Below are positions 16,901-25,531 of a stretch of DNA of 64,000 nucleotides, piece after piece. Under the pieces are notes generated by a model. The model made no database searches and had not been told where the DNA came from. It saw nothing but the letters and a program-made list of their open reading frames with translations. The stretch comes from Pseudomonas zanjanensis. GTDB taxonomy: Bacteria; Pseudomonadota; Gammaproteobacteria; Pseudomonadales; Pseudomonadaceae. The stretch lies in the NCBI RefSeq assembly GCF_014268745.2, contig NZ_JABWRB020000001.1, positions 558,001 to 622,000 of the forward strand. The letters are read 5' to 3'. Made by a program: the position numbers and the translations under genes. Within the stretch, counting starts at the first letter, position 1. Each line of letters begins with the position of its first letter.

Positions 16901-19900
16901 CGTGGGCGGGATCAATGTGGTGACGGGCGGCGTAGCGGCCGGTTTCCCACAATCGATTACCACCGCGCTGGGCAATACGTTGACCATCACCGGCTTCAAT
17001 GCCAGCACCGGCGTGGTCAGCTACAGCTACACGCTTCTGGACAATGAAGCCCATCCTAATGCCAACGGCGCGAACAGCCTCAGCGAACAGTTCGCGGTCG
17101 TCGTCACCGATGACAACGGCACCACGGCCAACGGCAACCTGGACGTAAACATCGTCGACGACCTGCCGACCGCTCATGCTGATTCCGCCTCGGTGGATGA
17201 GGGCGGGACGGTCAGTGGCAATGTCCTGAATAACGACGAAGGTGGTGCCGACGGGCCGGCTGCCAGTGGTGCCGTGATCGGCGTGCGCGCCGGCAACGAC
17301 ACCTCGACCTCGGCCGTTGGCGGCCTCAACACCCAAATCAACGGCACCTACGGCTACCTGACCCTGGACGCCAACGGCAACGCCGTCTACCACAGCAACC
17401 CGAACACTGTCAGCGCCCCGGGCGCGACCGATGTCTTCACCTACACGGTGCGCGATGCCGATGGCGATGAAAGCACCACCACCATCACCGTCGATGTCCA
17501 CGAAAGCTGCCTCGTCGCCACACCGGACCAGGAAATCAGCGTCTACGAAAAAGCCCTCGACCTGAACCAGGACGGCCAGGACCTGGCCCCCGGCACCGTC
17601 ACCGGCAGCGCCCCGAGCGCCACCAGTGAGACCGCCAGCGGCAGCCTTGTCGGTTCGGTCAGCGGCGCGGTTGGCGCAGTGACCTTCGCCCTGGTGGGCA
17701 ACGCCACCGGTGCCTACGGTCAACTGTCGCTTCAGCCCGACGGTTCCTACACCTACACCCTGACCACGCCGGCCACGACAACACCTCATGCCAACGATGG
17801 CCCGAACGTATTGAGCGAAAGCTTCACCTATCAGGCCACGGACTCGTTGGGCAACACGGTCACCAGCACCATCGTCATCGACATTGTCGACGACGTACCC
17901 AAGGCTCACTGCGACGCTGCCTCGGTGGTGGAGGGCGGGACGGTCAATGGCAACGTGCTGGACAACGACGTACTCGGCGCCGACGGCGGCGCAGTCATCG
18001 GCGTGCGCGCTGGCAACGACACCTCGAACCCTGCCATCGGCGGCCTCAACACCCAGGTCAACGGCACCTATGGCTACCTGACCCTGGACGCCAATGGCAA
18101 CGCGGTCTACCACAGCAACCCTGGCTCTGTCGGTGCCCTCGGCGCGACCGATGTCTTCACCTACACCGTGCGCGACGCCGATGGCGATGAAAGCACCACG
18201 ACCATCACCATTGATGTACACAACAGCTGCCTCGTCGCCGAAACCGACCACGACATTACCGTCTACGAGAAAGCCCTCGACCTGAACCAAGATGGCCAGG
18301 ACCTGGCCCCCGGCACCGTCACCGGCAGCGAGCCGAGTGCCACCGGTGAAACCGCCAGCGGCAGCTTGGTCGGTTCGATCAGCGGAGCCACCGGCGCCGT
18401 CACCTTCACCCTGGTGGGCAACGCCACCGGTGCCTATGGCCAGTTGCAGCTTCACCCCGACGGTTCCTACACCTACACCCTGACGGCGCCAGCCACCACC
18501 ACGCCCCACACCAACGATGGCCAGAATACCCTGAGTGAAAGCTTCACCTACCAGGCCACGGACTCCCTGGGCAACAGCACCACCGGCAGCCTGGTGGTCA
18601 GTATTGTCGATGACGTGCCCAAGGCTGTCGCGTCCGAGCGGTCGGTCACGGCGACCGAGATCGATTCCAACCTGCTGATCGTGCTCGACGTCTCCGGCAG
18701 CATGAAAGACCCCTCTGGCGTGTCGGGGCTCTCGCGAATGGACCTGGCCAAGCAGGCGGTCAGCGCCTTGCTCGACAAATACGACGACATGGGCGATGTA
18801 AAAGTCCAGCTCGTGACCTTCAGCGGCAGCGCCACCGACCAGAGCGCCGTGTGGGTAGACGTGGCAACGGCCAAGACGCTGATCGCCGCGCTGACGGCGC
18901 ACGGCGACACCAATTACGATGCGGCCGTGGCGATGGCCCAGACGGCGTTTGCAACTTCCGGCCAACTGACCGGCGCACAGAACGTTGGCTATTTCTTCTC
19001 CGACGGCAAGCCGACCTTGGGCGAAATCGGCTCGGCGGATGAAGCCGCGTGGAAAGCCTTCCTCGACGCCAACGGCATCAAGAACTACGCCATTGGCCTG
19101 GGCAGCGGCGTCAGCAATGCCCACCTCGACCCGCTGGCCTACGACGGCAGCACCCACACCAACACCAACGCGGTGGTGGTCACTGACCTGAACCAGCTCA
19201 ACTCGGTGCTCGCCGACACCGTGCAAGGTGCACCGGTCACCGGCAACCTGTTGGGCGAGGGCGGCTCGTTCGGCGCCGATGGCGGGTTTGTCAAAAGCCT
19301 GGTGGTCGATGGCACCACGTACAACTACGACCCGGCGGCCAACGGTGGTCACGGTGCATTGACCGCTAGCGGCGGGCTCAACCACGGCTCCTTCAATACC
19401 GCCACCAATACGCTGAGTATCGCCACCGACCACGACGGCACCCTGGTGGTCAACCTGGATACCGGTGCGTTCAGCTATACCTCCCAGACCGTCACCCATG
19501 CCTTGATCACTGAGAATATCGGCTACACCGTCAGCGATAACGACGGTGACCTGGCAAGCTCCAACCTGGTGATCAAAGTCGTTCCGAACAGCCCGCCGAT
19601 CGCTGTCGATGACAACGTCATCACCAACGTGCTGTCGGGCAACATCGTGATCCCGGGTGAATTGCTGCTGGGTAACGACAGCGACGCCAACGGCGATCCG
19701 CTCACGGCTTCGCCCACCAGTTTCAATACCGGTTGGCTCGCCAAGGGCGCGGACTTTACCGGCAGCATCGGCACGGCCAGCTTCACTGGCAACAACGTGC
19801 AGTCGATCAACCTCAGCCGCAGTGCTTTCGTCGCCAATACCGCGAGCATGACGGCGATGCTGGTGGTCAGCGGTGCCCTGGGAATGGTCTCCAACAACAA

Positions 19901-21074
19901 CGCCAACGACGAAGACCGGCTCAACATCAGCCTCAAACAGGGCGAAACCCTCACCCTGGACCACAACCTCTCGGCCAGTCGCATTGCGATGGAGTATTCG
20001 CTCAACGGCGGGCCGTTCATCGCAATCAACGACGGCGCGTCTTTCACCGCGGCAGCGGATGGCAATTATCAGATCCACGTCACCAACATCGCCAATCCCG
20101 GCGGCGGCAACGCCAACGCTGCGGAAAACTACCAACTGACCCTGACTGTCGATTATGCCGGGGCGCAGGACAAGACTGCGGATTTCCACGGAAGCTACAC
20201 CGCCAGCGACAACCACGGCGGCAGTGACAGCGCCTCGGTCGGCATCAGCTATCAGGCGGGCCACACCCTGACGGGCACCAGTGGCGACGATGTGCTGTTG
20301 GCCGGCAATGGCGACGATGTCCTCAATGCGGGGGACGGCAACGACACCCTCAGTGCCGGTTCGGGCAACAACACCTTGCAGGGTGGGGCGGGCGATGACG
20401 TGCTTTACAGTGGCGCGGGCAATGACCTGCTCGATGGCGGCAGCGGTCACGACACCGCCAGCTACGCCCACGCCATCTCGGCGGTCACGGTGAACCTGGG
20501 CCTGCTCGCGGCGCAGAACACCTTGGGCGCCGGCACCGATACGTTGGCAGGCATCGAAAACCTGGTGGGCTCGAACTTCAACGACACCCTCACCGGCGAC
20601 GGTGCCAGCAATCGCATCGACGGCGGGTTGGGCCATGACGTGCTCAATGGTGCAGGCGGCGATGACCTACTGATTGGCGGCCAGGGCAACAACACCCTGA
20701 CCGGCGGCAGTGGCGCCGACACCTTCCAATGGCAGGCGGGCAACAGCGGCCACGATGTGATCACCGACTTCGCGCCCGGCGTCGACAAGCTCGACCTGTC
20801 CCAACTGCTGCAAGGGGAGAACGGCAGCGCGGCGTCACTGGACGATTACCTGCATTTCTCCGTCAGCGGCAGCGGTGCATCGGTCACCACTAGCATCGAC
20901 ATCAGCGCCCTTGCCGGCGCCACGCCGAACCAGACCATCGACCTGGCCGGCGTCAACCTGGCCAGTCACTACGGCGTCACGCCGGGCGCGGGGGGAATCA
21001 TCGGCGGTGCGGACACGGCGACCATCATCAATGGGATGTTGAATGATCACTCGTTGAAGGTGGATACGGTGTGA
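13968..21074 (+). CDS. LapA/MapA-like giant RTX adhesin with retention module
   Basis: A 2368-residue cell-surface adhesin. Residues 1–120 form a LapA-type N-terminal retention module, ending near a TAAG site at 115–118. Then come four repeats of about 245 residues (188–1066, the last partial), two repeats of about 240 residues (1065–1548), a von Willebrand A domain (about 1560–1760, [13 protein letters not shown]), a linker, RTX calcium-binding nonapeptides GGxGxD (about 2100–2260) and a C-terminal type I secretion signal. ATG 13968 is preferred over 13962 because GGAGGA is 7 bp upstream. Such proteins stay in the outer membrane through the retention module and are released by the periplasmic protease LapG. 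No lapD or lapG is adjacent, and the exporter genes are divergent, which fits the second Pseudomonas adhesin MapA better than LapA itself; the MapA identity is an inference. Confidence 0.9.
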   Translation: MAALIGIVSKVVGQVFAETAGGLRRPLVEGDRLYAGEHLVTGAEGAVAVQLQNGQALTLGRESNLTLTPQLLANPAPHVDTPDTVAPNDAQLTDVQKLQQAIAAGADPTQTGEATAAGPEGGNPGGVGGGHSFVLLEEVGGEVDPLIGFPTAGFNGIPEFPELRLAGDPDNTGDDATVPPVVPETPDNPVTLDGVTVEGGELTTNEANLADGSASNPGALVQNGTFTVSAPDGLNSLSIGGINVISGGVPAGFPQTITSALGNTLTITGYNPATGVVSYTYTLTDNETHPAGGGVNNITEQFPVVAVDTDGDTATGTLDVNITDDVPQAIDDSHANTASETLVSLTGNVLPNDHQGADRIPTGPDSGPIIGGTFTGTYGTLVLNPNGTYTYTLNTSDPQFVALQGGGSGTETFTYTLTDADGDTSTANLVLQVHNNDDPVIITGLDTEGGELSLQEKNLSDGSSPDASALTQGGTFTVTALDGVQTLSVGGINVVTNGVAAGFPQSITTALGNTLTITGFNAATGVVSYSYTLLDNEAHPNANGANSVSEQFAVVATDDNGTTANGNLDVNIVDDLPKAVDDSNGTASETNLTLTGSVLTNDTQGADAVASGPITPGTFTGTYGTLVLNADGSYTYTLNTADADFKGLHGGGNGSETFTYTLTDADGDTSTANLVLQVHNNDDPVIITGLDTEGGELSLQEKNLSDGSSPDASALTQSGTFTVTALDGVQTLSVGGINVVTGGVAAGFPQSITTALGNTLTITGFNAATGVVSYSYTLLDNEAHPNANGANNVSEQFAVVATDDNGTTANGNLDVNIVDDLPKAVDDSNGTASETNLTLTGSVLTNDTQGADAVASGPITPGTFTGTYGTLVLNADGSYTYTLNTADADFKGLHGGGNGSETFTYTLTDADGDTSTANLVLQVHNNDDPVIITGLDTEGGELSLQEKNLSDGSSPDASALTQSGTFTVTALDGVQTLSVGGINVVTGGVAAGFPQSITTALGNTLTITGFNASTGVVSYSYTLLDNEAHPNANGANSLSEQFAVVVTDDNGTTANGNLDVNIVDDLPTAHADSASVDEGGTVSGNVLNNDEGGADGPAASGAVIGVRAGNDTSTSAVGGLNTQINGTYGYLTLDANGNAVYHSNPNTVSAPGATDVFTYTVRDADGDESTTTITVDVHESCLVATPDQEISVYEKALDLNQDGQDLAPGTVTGSAPSATSETASGSLVGSVSGAVGAVTFALVGNATGAYGQLSLQPDGSYTYTLTTPATTTPHANDGPNVLSESFTYQATDSLGNTVTSTIVIDIVDDVPKAHCDAASVVEGGTVNGNVLDNDVLGADGGAVIGVRAGNDTSNPAIGGLNTQVNGTYGYLTLDANGNAVYHSNPGSVGALGATDVFTYTVRDADGDESTTTITIDVHNSCLVAETDHDITVYEKALDLNQDGQDLAPGTVTGSEPSATGETASGSLVGSISGATGAVTFTLVGNATGAYGQLQLHPDGSYTYTLTAPATTTPHTNDGQNTLSESFTYQATDSLGNSTTGSLVVSIVDDVPKAVASERSVTATEIDSNLLIVLDVSGSMKDPSGVSGLSRMDLAKQAVSALLDKYDDMGDVKVQLVTFSGSATDQSAVWVDVATAKTLIAALTAHGDTNYDAAVAMAQTAFATSGQLTGAQNVGYFFSDGKPTLGEIGSADEAAWKAFLDANGIKNYAIGLGSGVSNAHLDPLAYDGSTHTNTNAVVVTDLNQLNSVLADTVQGAPVTGNLLGEGGSFGADGGFVKSLVVDGTTYNYDPAANGGHGALTASGGLNHGSFNTATNTLSIATDHDGTLVVNLDTGAFSYTSQTVTHALITENIGYTVSDNDGDLASSNLVIKVVPNSPPIAVDDNVITNVLSGNIVIPGELLLGNDSDANGDPLTASPTSFNTGWLAKGADFTGSIGTASFTGNNVQSINLSRSAFVANTASMTAMLVVSGALGMVSNNNANDEDRLNISLKQGETLTLDHNLSASRIAMEYSLNGGPFIAINDGASFTAAADGNYQIHVTNIANPGGGNANAAENYQLTLTVDYAGAQDKTADFHGSYTASDNHGGSDSASVGISYQAGHTLTGTSGDDVLLAGNGDDVLNAGDGNDTLSAGSGNNTLQGGAGDDVLYSGAGNDLLDGGSGHDTASYAHAISAVTVNLGLLAAQNTLGAGTDTLAGIENLVGSNFNDTLTGDGASNRIDGGLGHDVLNGAGGDDLLIGGQGNNTLTGGSGADTFQWQAGNSGHDVITDFAPGVDKLDLSQLLQGENGSAASLDDYLHFSVSGSGASVTTSIDISALAGATPNQTIDLAGVNLASHYGVTPGAGGIIGGADTATIINGMLNDHSLKVDTV
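14310..14321 (+). other. Predicted LapG cleavage site (TAAG) in the adhesin
   Basis: The codons ACG GCT GCC GGA encode Thr-Ala-Ala-Gly at residues 115–118, in the context [11 protein letters not shown], just after the folded retention domain. In P. fluorescens LapA the periplasmic cysteine protease LapG cuts within a TAAG at nearly the same distance from the N-terminus. Cleavage here is therefore predicted by analogy. Confidence 0.75.
14531..17167 (+). repeat. Tandem 735-bp coding repeats in the adhesin (about 3.5 units)
   Basis: Copies begin near 14531 (750 bp, divergent), 15281 (735 bp), 16016 (735 bp) and 16751 (partial, to about 17167). The second and third differ at only scattered positions; the spacing is exactly 735 bp at every landmark checked, for example CCGGTGATCATCACCGGCCT. 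Each encodes a 245-residue bipartite Ig/cadherin-like unit with [14 protein letters not shown] and [17 protein letters not shown]. The near identity suggests recent duplication or gene conversion. Confidence 0.9.
17161..18612 (+). repeat. Second tandem coding repeat in the adhesin (two units of 732 and 720 bp)
   Basis: Unit 1 covers about 17161–17892 and unit 2 about 17893–18612. They share [20 protein letters not shown] and [19 protein letters not shown]. Each carries a cysteine in the matching position (codons at 17508 and 18228, 720 bp apart), and unit 2 has another at 17910. Unit 1 has four extra residues (GPAAS region), which explains the 12-bp length difference. Confidence 0.85.
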
Positions 21075-21090
21075 GGTGAGCTGAAACGAC

Positions 21091-21129
21091 AAAACCCGCC
21101 ATGTCCGGTTTGGATGTGGCGGGTTTTGT
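21091..21129 (+). terminator. Terminator of the adhesin gene
   Basis: AAAACCCGCCA pairs with TGGCGGGTTTT around a 17-base loop, ending in GTT. It lies 16 bp past the adhesin stop and can act in both directions because of the A and T tracts on each side. Confidence 0.85.
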
Positions 21130-21188
21130 TCATGTTAGTGAAGATAAATGGGGATGCCCCACCGCTACTTGAATGCACACAGACCCTT

Positions 21189-21318
21189 GTGGCGAGGGAG
21201 CTTGCTCCCGCTCGGCTGCGCAGCAGCCGCAAAAGGCCTGGCGCGCAATGCCTGGGAGATTGAGTTAATCCTGAGAGGGGCGGCTTCGCCACCCAGCGGG
21301 AGCAAGCTCCCTCGCCAC
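21189..21318. repeat. REPIN, family A, between adhesin and DUF454 genes
   Basis: Facing GTGGCGAGGGAGCTTGCTCC arms; interior contains CGGCTGCGCAGCAGCCG. It lies between the adhesin terminator and the convergent stop of the DUF454 gene. Confidence 0.9.
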
Positions 21319-21327
21319 GTTAGATAT

Positions 21328-21723
21328 TCAGGGTTTGCGCAGCGTTTTCTGCCTGAGAATATAAACCGTCACCAGCACCGCGCTGGTGAGCATGAACCCC
21401 CGCGCCCATGGCAATGGCACCAGGTAGCAGGACAACAGGATGCTGGCCCACATCAGCCCGATGGCATAGAACTTGCCCTTGAGCGGGATGCCGTTGCCGC
21501 TGAGGTAGTCGCGGATCCACGGACCGAGGCGGGGATGCTCTACCAGCCATTGGTAGAAGCGCGGTGAACTGCGAGCGAAGCAGGCGGCGGCCAGCAGCAG
21601 GAAGGGGGTGGTGGGCAGGACGGGAATAAAGATGCCGATGACCCCCAGCACCACGCTCAACCAGCCGATGGCCAGTAGAGCGTAACGCAGGATCAGCGAG
21701 CGGTTGCCGACGGGCGAGGGCAC
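21328..21723 (-). CDS. DUF454 (YbaN-like) small inner-membrane protein
   Basis: About 131 residues. After a short basic N-terminus comes LLAIGWLSVVLGVIGIFIPVLPTTPFLLLAA, whose PVLPTTPFLLLAAACF wording defines the YbaN/DUF454 family, then an amphipathic region (RLGPWIRDYLSGNGIPLKGK) and two further hydrophobic stretches. Function is unknown in all organisms. The frame is open upstream into the preceding gene; I chose GTG 21723, 8 bp after the stop of the YecA-like gene, implying translational coupling. An alternative start further in cannot be excluded. Confidence 0.78.
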   Translation of the reverse strand: MPSPVGNRSLILRYALLAIGWLSVVLGVIGIFIPVLPTTPFLLLAAACFARSSPRFYQWLVEHPRLGPWIRDYLSGNGIPLKGKFYAIGLMWASILLSCYLVPLPWARGFMLTSAVLVTVYILRQKTLRKP

Positions 21724-21731
21724 CCGGTCAC

Positions 21732-22319
21732 TCAGTGGTGGCGAGGCTTGAGGATCGCCGGTTTCTCGTCCGGGGCGTTGCACAGCAGGTACAAGGCGGT
21801 GAGGGCTTCGGGGATCTGGACGATCATGTCGTCCATCAGGTTCGCGTCGGCGGCGATGTCGGAAAACTCCGGTTGCTCGTCGAACAGGCCGGAACCCACC
21901 ATGATCGGCAGCAGCATTTCGCTGACTTCCTCTTCGGCGGTTTCGAACCAGGCGGCTTCGCGTAGGAACACACCTTCCATGAAGCCGATGCACCAGCCGC
22001 GCAGCTCCGAATCGTCCGGGTCATCGCCCAGGTCCAGTTCACACGGCAGCTCGAATTCTTCATCGGAAGCCAGTTGGCGGGCGATGTGGGCTTTGAGGCC
22101 AATCAGCGTGGCTTCGATTTCGGCGCGCTGGGCTTCGTCGCTGTAGTGCGGCTCTTCGGCGAACAGGGCGTCGATCCACTCACGCTCCGGCACGGTTTCT
22201 GCGCAGATGGACAGGGCGGTCAAGTAGCCATGAGCGGCCACGTAGTCCAGCGCTTCGTCGTGCAGCTCATCGGCGTCGAGGAAGACTTGCAGGCGGGTCA
22301 GTTGCTCAGCGAAGGACAT
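21732..22319 (-). CDS. UPF0149/YecA-like protein
   Basis: A 195-residue acidic protein of the YgfB/YecA family (UPF0149). The pattern ELRGWCIGFMEGVFLREAAW and the acidic LDLGDDPDDSE segment in the middle are characteristic. The C-terminal SEC-C zinc motif seen in some YecA proteins is absent. Function is not established. It is the first gene of a two-gene leftward operon with the DUF454 gene. The upstream 414-bp gap to recQ (22320–22733) holds a REPIN and the recQ leader. Confidence 0.8.
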   Translation of the reverse strand: MSFAEQLTRLQVFLDADELHDEALDYVAAHGYLTALSICAETVPEREWIDALFAEEPHYSDEAQRAEIEATLIGLKAHIARQLASDEEFELPCELDLGDDPDDSELRGWCIGFMEGVFLREAAWFETAEEEVSEMLLPIMVGSGLFDEQPEFSDIAADANLMDDMIVQIPEALTALYLLCNAPDEKPAILKPRHH

Positions 22320-22439
22320 TACGGGCTACCTTGGGGAATAAACAATGCGGGAATTCTAGGCCTTCTTGAGCGCCCAGGCCAGCCGCGTGGTGGATTTGCC
22401 TTGTTGTTGGCCGGGCTTGACTCAAAGTCAGGGCGGTTT

Positions 22440-22540
22440 GTGGCGAGGGAGCTTGCTCCCGCTGGGGCGCGCAGCGGCCCTGTTTTTGGGGGCGGCTACG
22501 CCACCCAGCGGGAGCAAGCTCCCTCGCCACAGGTTTGGGT
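22440..22540. repeat. REPIN, family A, between the YecA-like gene and recQ
   Basis: Facing GTGGCGAGGGAGCTTGCTCC arms with a short 50-bp interior. It separates two divergent promoters. Confidence 0.9.
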
Positions 22541-22603
22541 GTTGTCCAACACTCGCCGCTAGCACCTCCTGTCAGCAGCCCCCTTTGCAACGAAGGCCTC
22601 GGG

Positions 22604-22609
22604 TATACT
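22604..22609 (+). promoter_or_regulatory. Possible -10 element of recQ
   Basis: TATACT stands out about 125 bp upstream of the recQ start. The nearest TTGCAA is only 13 bp away, too close for a classic -35 box, so the call is weak. No other strong promoter is visible between the REPIN and recQ. Confidence 0.3.
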
Positions 22610-22733
22610 GCCGCGTTTTGCGATGCCCTGCGGCGTCCCGCCGGTTCGAAACGCGCACTTACGAATTGCCGGTGCAGCGTTTGTGATTCTGAACCAGCCT
22701 TGCAGGGATGTTTTGGTGATTTTTGGAGTTTCT

Positions 22734-24860
22734 ATGCTCGAACAGGCTCAACGCGTCCTCAAGGACATCTTCGGCTACGACAGTTTCCGTGGCCGCCAGG
22801 GTGCCATTATTGAGCGCGTGGCCAGCGGTGGCGATGCCTTGGTGCTCATGCCCACCGGCGGCGGCAAATCCTTGTGCTTCCAGGTACCGGCGCTGCTGCG
22901 CAACGGCCTGGCGGTGGTGGTTTCGCCGCTGATCGCGCTGATGGATGACCAGGTCGCGACCCTCGAGGAACTGGGTGTCGCCGCCGCGGCGCTGAACTCC
23001 ACCCTCAGCGCCGAGCAACAGCGAGACCTGGCGACGCGGATCAAGCGCGGCGAAGTGAAGATGTTGTACCTGGCCCCGGAACGCCTGGTGCAGCCACGCA
23101 TGCTGGCGTTCCTGCAGAGCTTGGAAATCGCCCTGTTCGCCATCGATGAAGCCCACTGCGTGTCCCAGTGGGGTCATGACTTCCGGCGTGAATACCTGCA
23201 GTTGGGGCAACTGGCGGAACTGTTCCCCGACGTGCCGCGCATCGCCCTGACCGCCACCGCCGACAAGCGCACCCGCGAGGAAATCGTCGAGCGCCTGCAT
23301 TTGCAGGATGCCGAGCGGTTCCTGTCGAGTTTCGACCGTCCGAATATTTTCTACCGCATCGTGCCCAAGGAGCAGCCGCGCAAGCAGTTGCTGGCGTTCC
23401 TCGCCGAGCGCCGCAGCGATGCAGGCATTGTCTATTGCCTGTCGCGCAAGAAGGTCGACGAAGTGGCGGCGTTCCTGTGTGAACAAGGGTTCCCGGCGTT
23501 GCCGTATCACGCCGGCCTGCCCAACGACCTGCGGGCCTACCACCAGAAGCGTTTCCTCAACGAGGAAGGCCTGATCATGGTGGCCACCGTGGCGTTCGGC
23601 ATGGGCATCGACAAGCCCAACGTGCGTTTTGTCGCGCACCTGGACCTGCCCAAGTCCCTCGAGGCGTATTACCAGGAAACCGGGCGCGCCGGCCGTGACG
23701 GCTTGCCGGCCGATGCCTGGATGGCCTACGGCCTGCAAGACGTGGTGATGCTCAAGCAGATGTTGCAGAACTCCGAAGGCGATGAGCGGCACAAGCGCCT
23801 GGAGCAGCACAAGCTCGACGCCATGCTCTCGCTGTGCGAGGAAACCCGCTGCCGTCGCCAGACGTTGCTGGCCTATTTTGACGAAGACATGCCCCAGCCG
23901 TGCGGGCACTGCGACAACTGTGTCGATGGCGTGGAAACCTGGGACGCCACCGAACCGGCCCGCCAGGCCTTGTCGGCGATTTTCCGCACCGGCCAGCGTT
24001 ATGGCGTCGGGCACCTGGTGGACGTGTTGCTGGGCAAGGACAACGAGAAGGTCCGCAACTTCGGCCACCAGCACCTGACGGTGTTCGGCGTGGGCAAGGC
24101 CCGTACCGAGGGCGAGTGGCGTTCATTGTTCCGGCAACTGGTGGCCCGCGGCCTGGCGGACATCGACCTGGAAGGCTACGGCGGCTTGCGTTTGTCCGAA
24201 ACCTGCCGGCCCCTGCTCAAGGGCGAGGTCACCCTGGAACTGCGCCGCGACCTCAAGCCGGCAACGGCGGTCAAGAGCAGCAAGAGCCAGGCCAGCCAAT
24301 TGGTCCGTGGCGAAGAGCGCGATCAATGGGAAGCCTTGCGCGCCTTGCGTCGCAAGCTGGCCGAGGAACACGGTGTACCGCCGTACGTCATCTTCCCCGA
24401 CTCCACGCTGCTGGAAATGCTCCGCAGCCAGCCCACTTCCCTGGCGGAAATGGCCCGGGTCAGCGGTGTGGGGGCGCGCAAGCTGGAGCGTTATGGCGAG
24501 GCTTTCCTCCAGGTGCTGGGCGGCGAAGCCGAAGCGCCGAAAGCGGTGGCCGATGTGCGCCACGAACTCATCACCCTGGCTCGGGCCGGCATGACACCGG
24601 TGCAGATCGCCGGGCAATTGCAATGCTCGGAAAAAAACGTCTACACGATGCTGGCCGAGGCCATTGGCAAACAGCAGTTATCCCTGGAGCAGGCACTGGA
24701 TCTGCCCGAGGAGCTGATGGGCGAAGTACAGGACGCGTTCCTGGATGGCGAAGGCGAGTTGCCGCCAGTGTCCGAAGTCGCCGCGTTGTTTGTCGGACGG
24801 GTGCCCGAAGGTGTGCTGTACTGCGTCAGGGCTGCATTGCAGTCGGAATTTGAAGTCTGA
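22734..24860 (+). CDS. recQ: ATP-dependent DNA helicase RecQ
   Basis: A 708-residue 3'-5' superfamily 2 helicase for recombinational repair and fork restart. Walker A TGGGKS is at residues 41–46 and DEAH at 138–141 ([16 protein letters not shown]). The second RecA domain carries the [13 protein letters not shown] [12 protein letters not shown] motif. A zinc-binding Cys set follows (CEETRCRR and CGHCDNC, about 366–395), then the RQC winged helix and an HRDC domain (about 510–600). The start is ATG 22734 with GGAG 5 bp upstream; the open frame before it has no ribosome-binding site. Length and domain order are normal for Pseudomonas RecQ. Confidence 0.95.
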   Translation: MLEQAQRVLKDIFGYDSFRGRQGAIIERVASGGDALVLMPTGGGKSLCFQVPALLRNGLAVVVSPLIALMDDQVATLEELGVAAAALNSTLSAEQQRDLATRIKRGEVKMLYLAPERLVQPRMLAFLQSLEIALFAIDEAHCVSQWGHDFRREYLQLGQLAELFPDVPRIALTATADKRTREEIVERLHLQDAERFLSSFDRPNIFYRIVPKEQPRKQLLAFLAERRSDAGIVYCLSRKKVDEVAAFLCEQGFPALPYHAGLPNDLRAYHQKRFLNEEGLIMVATVAFGMGIDKPNVRFVAHLDLPKSLEAYYQETGRAGRDGLPADAWMAYGLQDVVMLKQMLQNSEGDERHKRLEQHKLDAMLSLCEETRCRRQTLLAYFDEDMPQPCGHCDNCVDGVETWDATEPARQALSAIFRTGQRYGVGHLVDVLLGKDNEKVRNFGHQHLTVFGVGKARTEGEWRSLFRQLVARGLADIDLEGYGGLRLSETCRPLLKGEVTLELRRDLKPATAVKSSKSQASQLVRGEERDQWEALRALRRKLAEEHGVPPYVIFPDSTLLEMLRSQPTSLAEMARVSGVGARKLERYGEAFLQVLGGEAEAPKAVADVRHELITLARAGMTPVQIAGQLQCSEKNVYTMLAEAIGKQQLSLEQALDLPEELMGEVQDAFLDGEGELPPVSEVAALFVGRVPEGVLYCVRAALQSEFEV

Positions 24861-24933
24861 TCAGTGAGTTGCGCTCCTTTAACGATTCAGTACAAGGCCA
24901 GCCTTGCTTGAATCCAAAGCTCATGCTTAGCTG

Positions 24934-24946
24934 ACTAATAATTAGT
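24934..24946. promoter_or_regulatory. Perfect 13-bp palindrome, candidate MarR operator
   Basis: ACTAATAATTAGT is an exact dyad in the 117-bp AT-rich leader of the MarR gene, 32 bp before its start. MarR proteins usually bind such short AT-rich palindromes over their own promoters, so autoregulation is likely. Confidence 0.5.
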
Positions 24947-24977
24947 TTTTCTCTATTTCAGATCTGATGAGTTTTTT

Positions 24978-25412
24978 ATGCCGTTAACCGATCAACACCG
25001 TTTTGGCATGCAGTTGGCGCAGATGTCCCGAGGCTGGCGTGCCGAACTGGACCGTCGCCTGGCCGGGCTGGGCCTGTCCCAGGCGCGCTGGCTGGTGCTG
25101 CTGCACTTGGCCCGTTTCGAACAGGCGCCGACCCAGCGCGAATTGGCCCAGAGCGTCGCGGTCGAAGGCCCGACCCTGGCCCGCTTGCTCGACAGCCTGG
25201 AAACCCAGGGGCTGGTACAGCGCCAAGCCGTGGCAGAAGACCGCCGGGCCAAGAAAATCGTGCTCTGCGCACCCGCCCTGCCGTTGATCGAGCAAATCGA
25301 AACCATCGCCACGCAATTGCGTCGGGAGCTGTTCGAAGGTGTCGACGAGGCGGACATGCGCGTCTGCATGCGGGTCCATGGCACGATCCTGGCCAACCTG
25401 GAAAAATCCTGA
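24978..25412 (+). CDS. MarR family transcriptional regulator (SlyA-like)
   Basis: A 144-residue dimeric winged-helix regulator. Core features: LSQARWLVLLHLARFE (helix 2–3), TQRELAQSVAVEGPTLARLLDSLE (recognition helix) and the wing RQAVAEDRRAKKIVL, whose DRR triad is conserved in MarR/SlyA. The same gene order (recQ, MarR, FimV-like, patatin) is known from P. aeruginosa (PA3344–PA3339). Ligand and targets are unknown; the following FimV-like gene, 119 bp downstream, may be in the same unit. Confidence 0.88.
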   Translation: MPLTDQHRFGMQLAQMSRGWRAELDRRLAGLGLSQARWLVLLHLARFEQAPTQRELAQSVAVEGPTLARLLDSLETQGLVQRQAVAEDRRAKKIVLCAPALPLIEQIETIATQLRRELFEGVDEADMRVCMRVHGTILANLEKS

Positions 25413-25531
25413 GGCATATCCCTGGCGTCAGACTTTTGAGATTCGCCGGTTAGCGAACTATAACCAGTAGTAAGCGTTCCTATTGAGGGCGTTTATGCCG
25501 AGGTTGGTTCTGGTAATCGAAAGGGATGCCC

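Noticed and set aside
15324..20636. A 1770-codon open frame on the minus strand inside the adhesin gene
   Set aside because: It lies antisense to strongly supported adhesin repeats, has no domain or ribosome-binding site I recognise, and repeats its own content in step with the plus-strand repeats. It is a by-product of the GC-rich codon pattern of the adhesin.
22659..24074. A 471-codon minus-strand frame inside recQ
   Set aside because: Antisense to the helicase core; composition shows only the complement of RecQ codons and no recognisable family.
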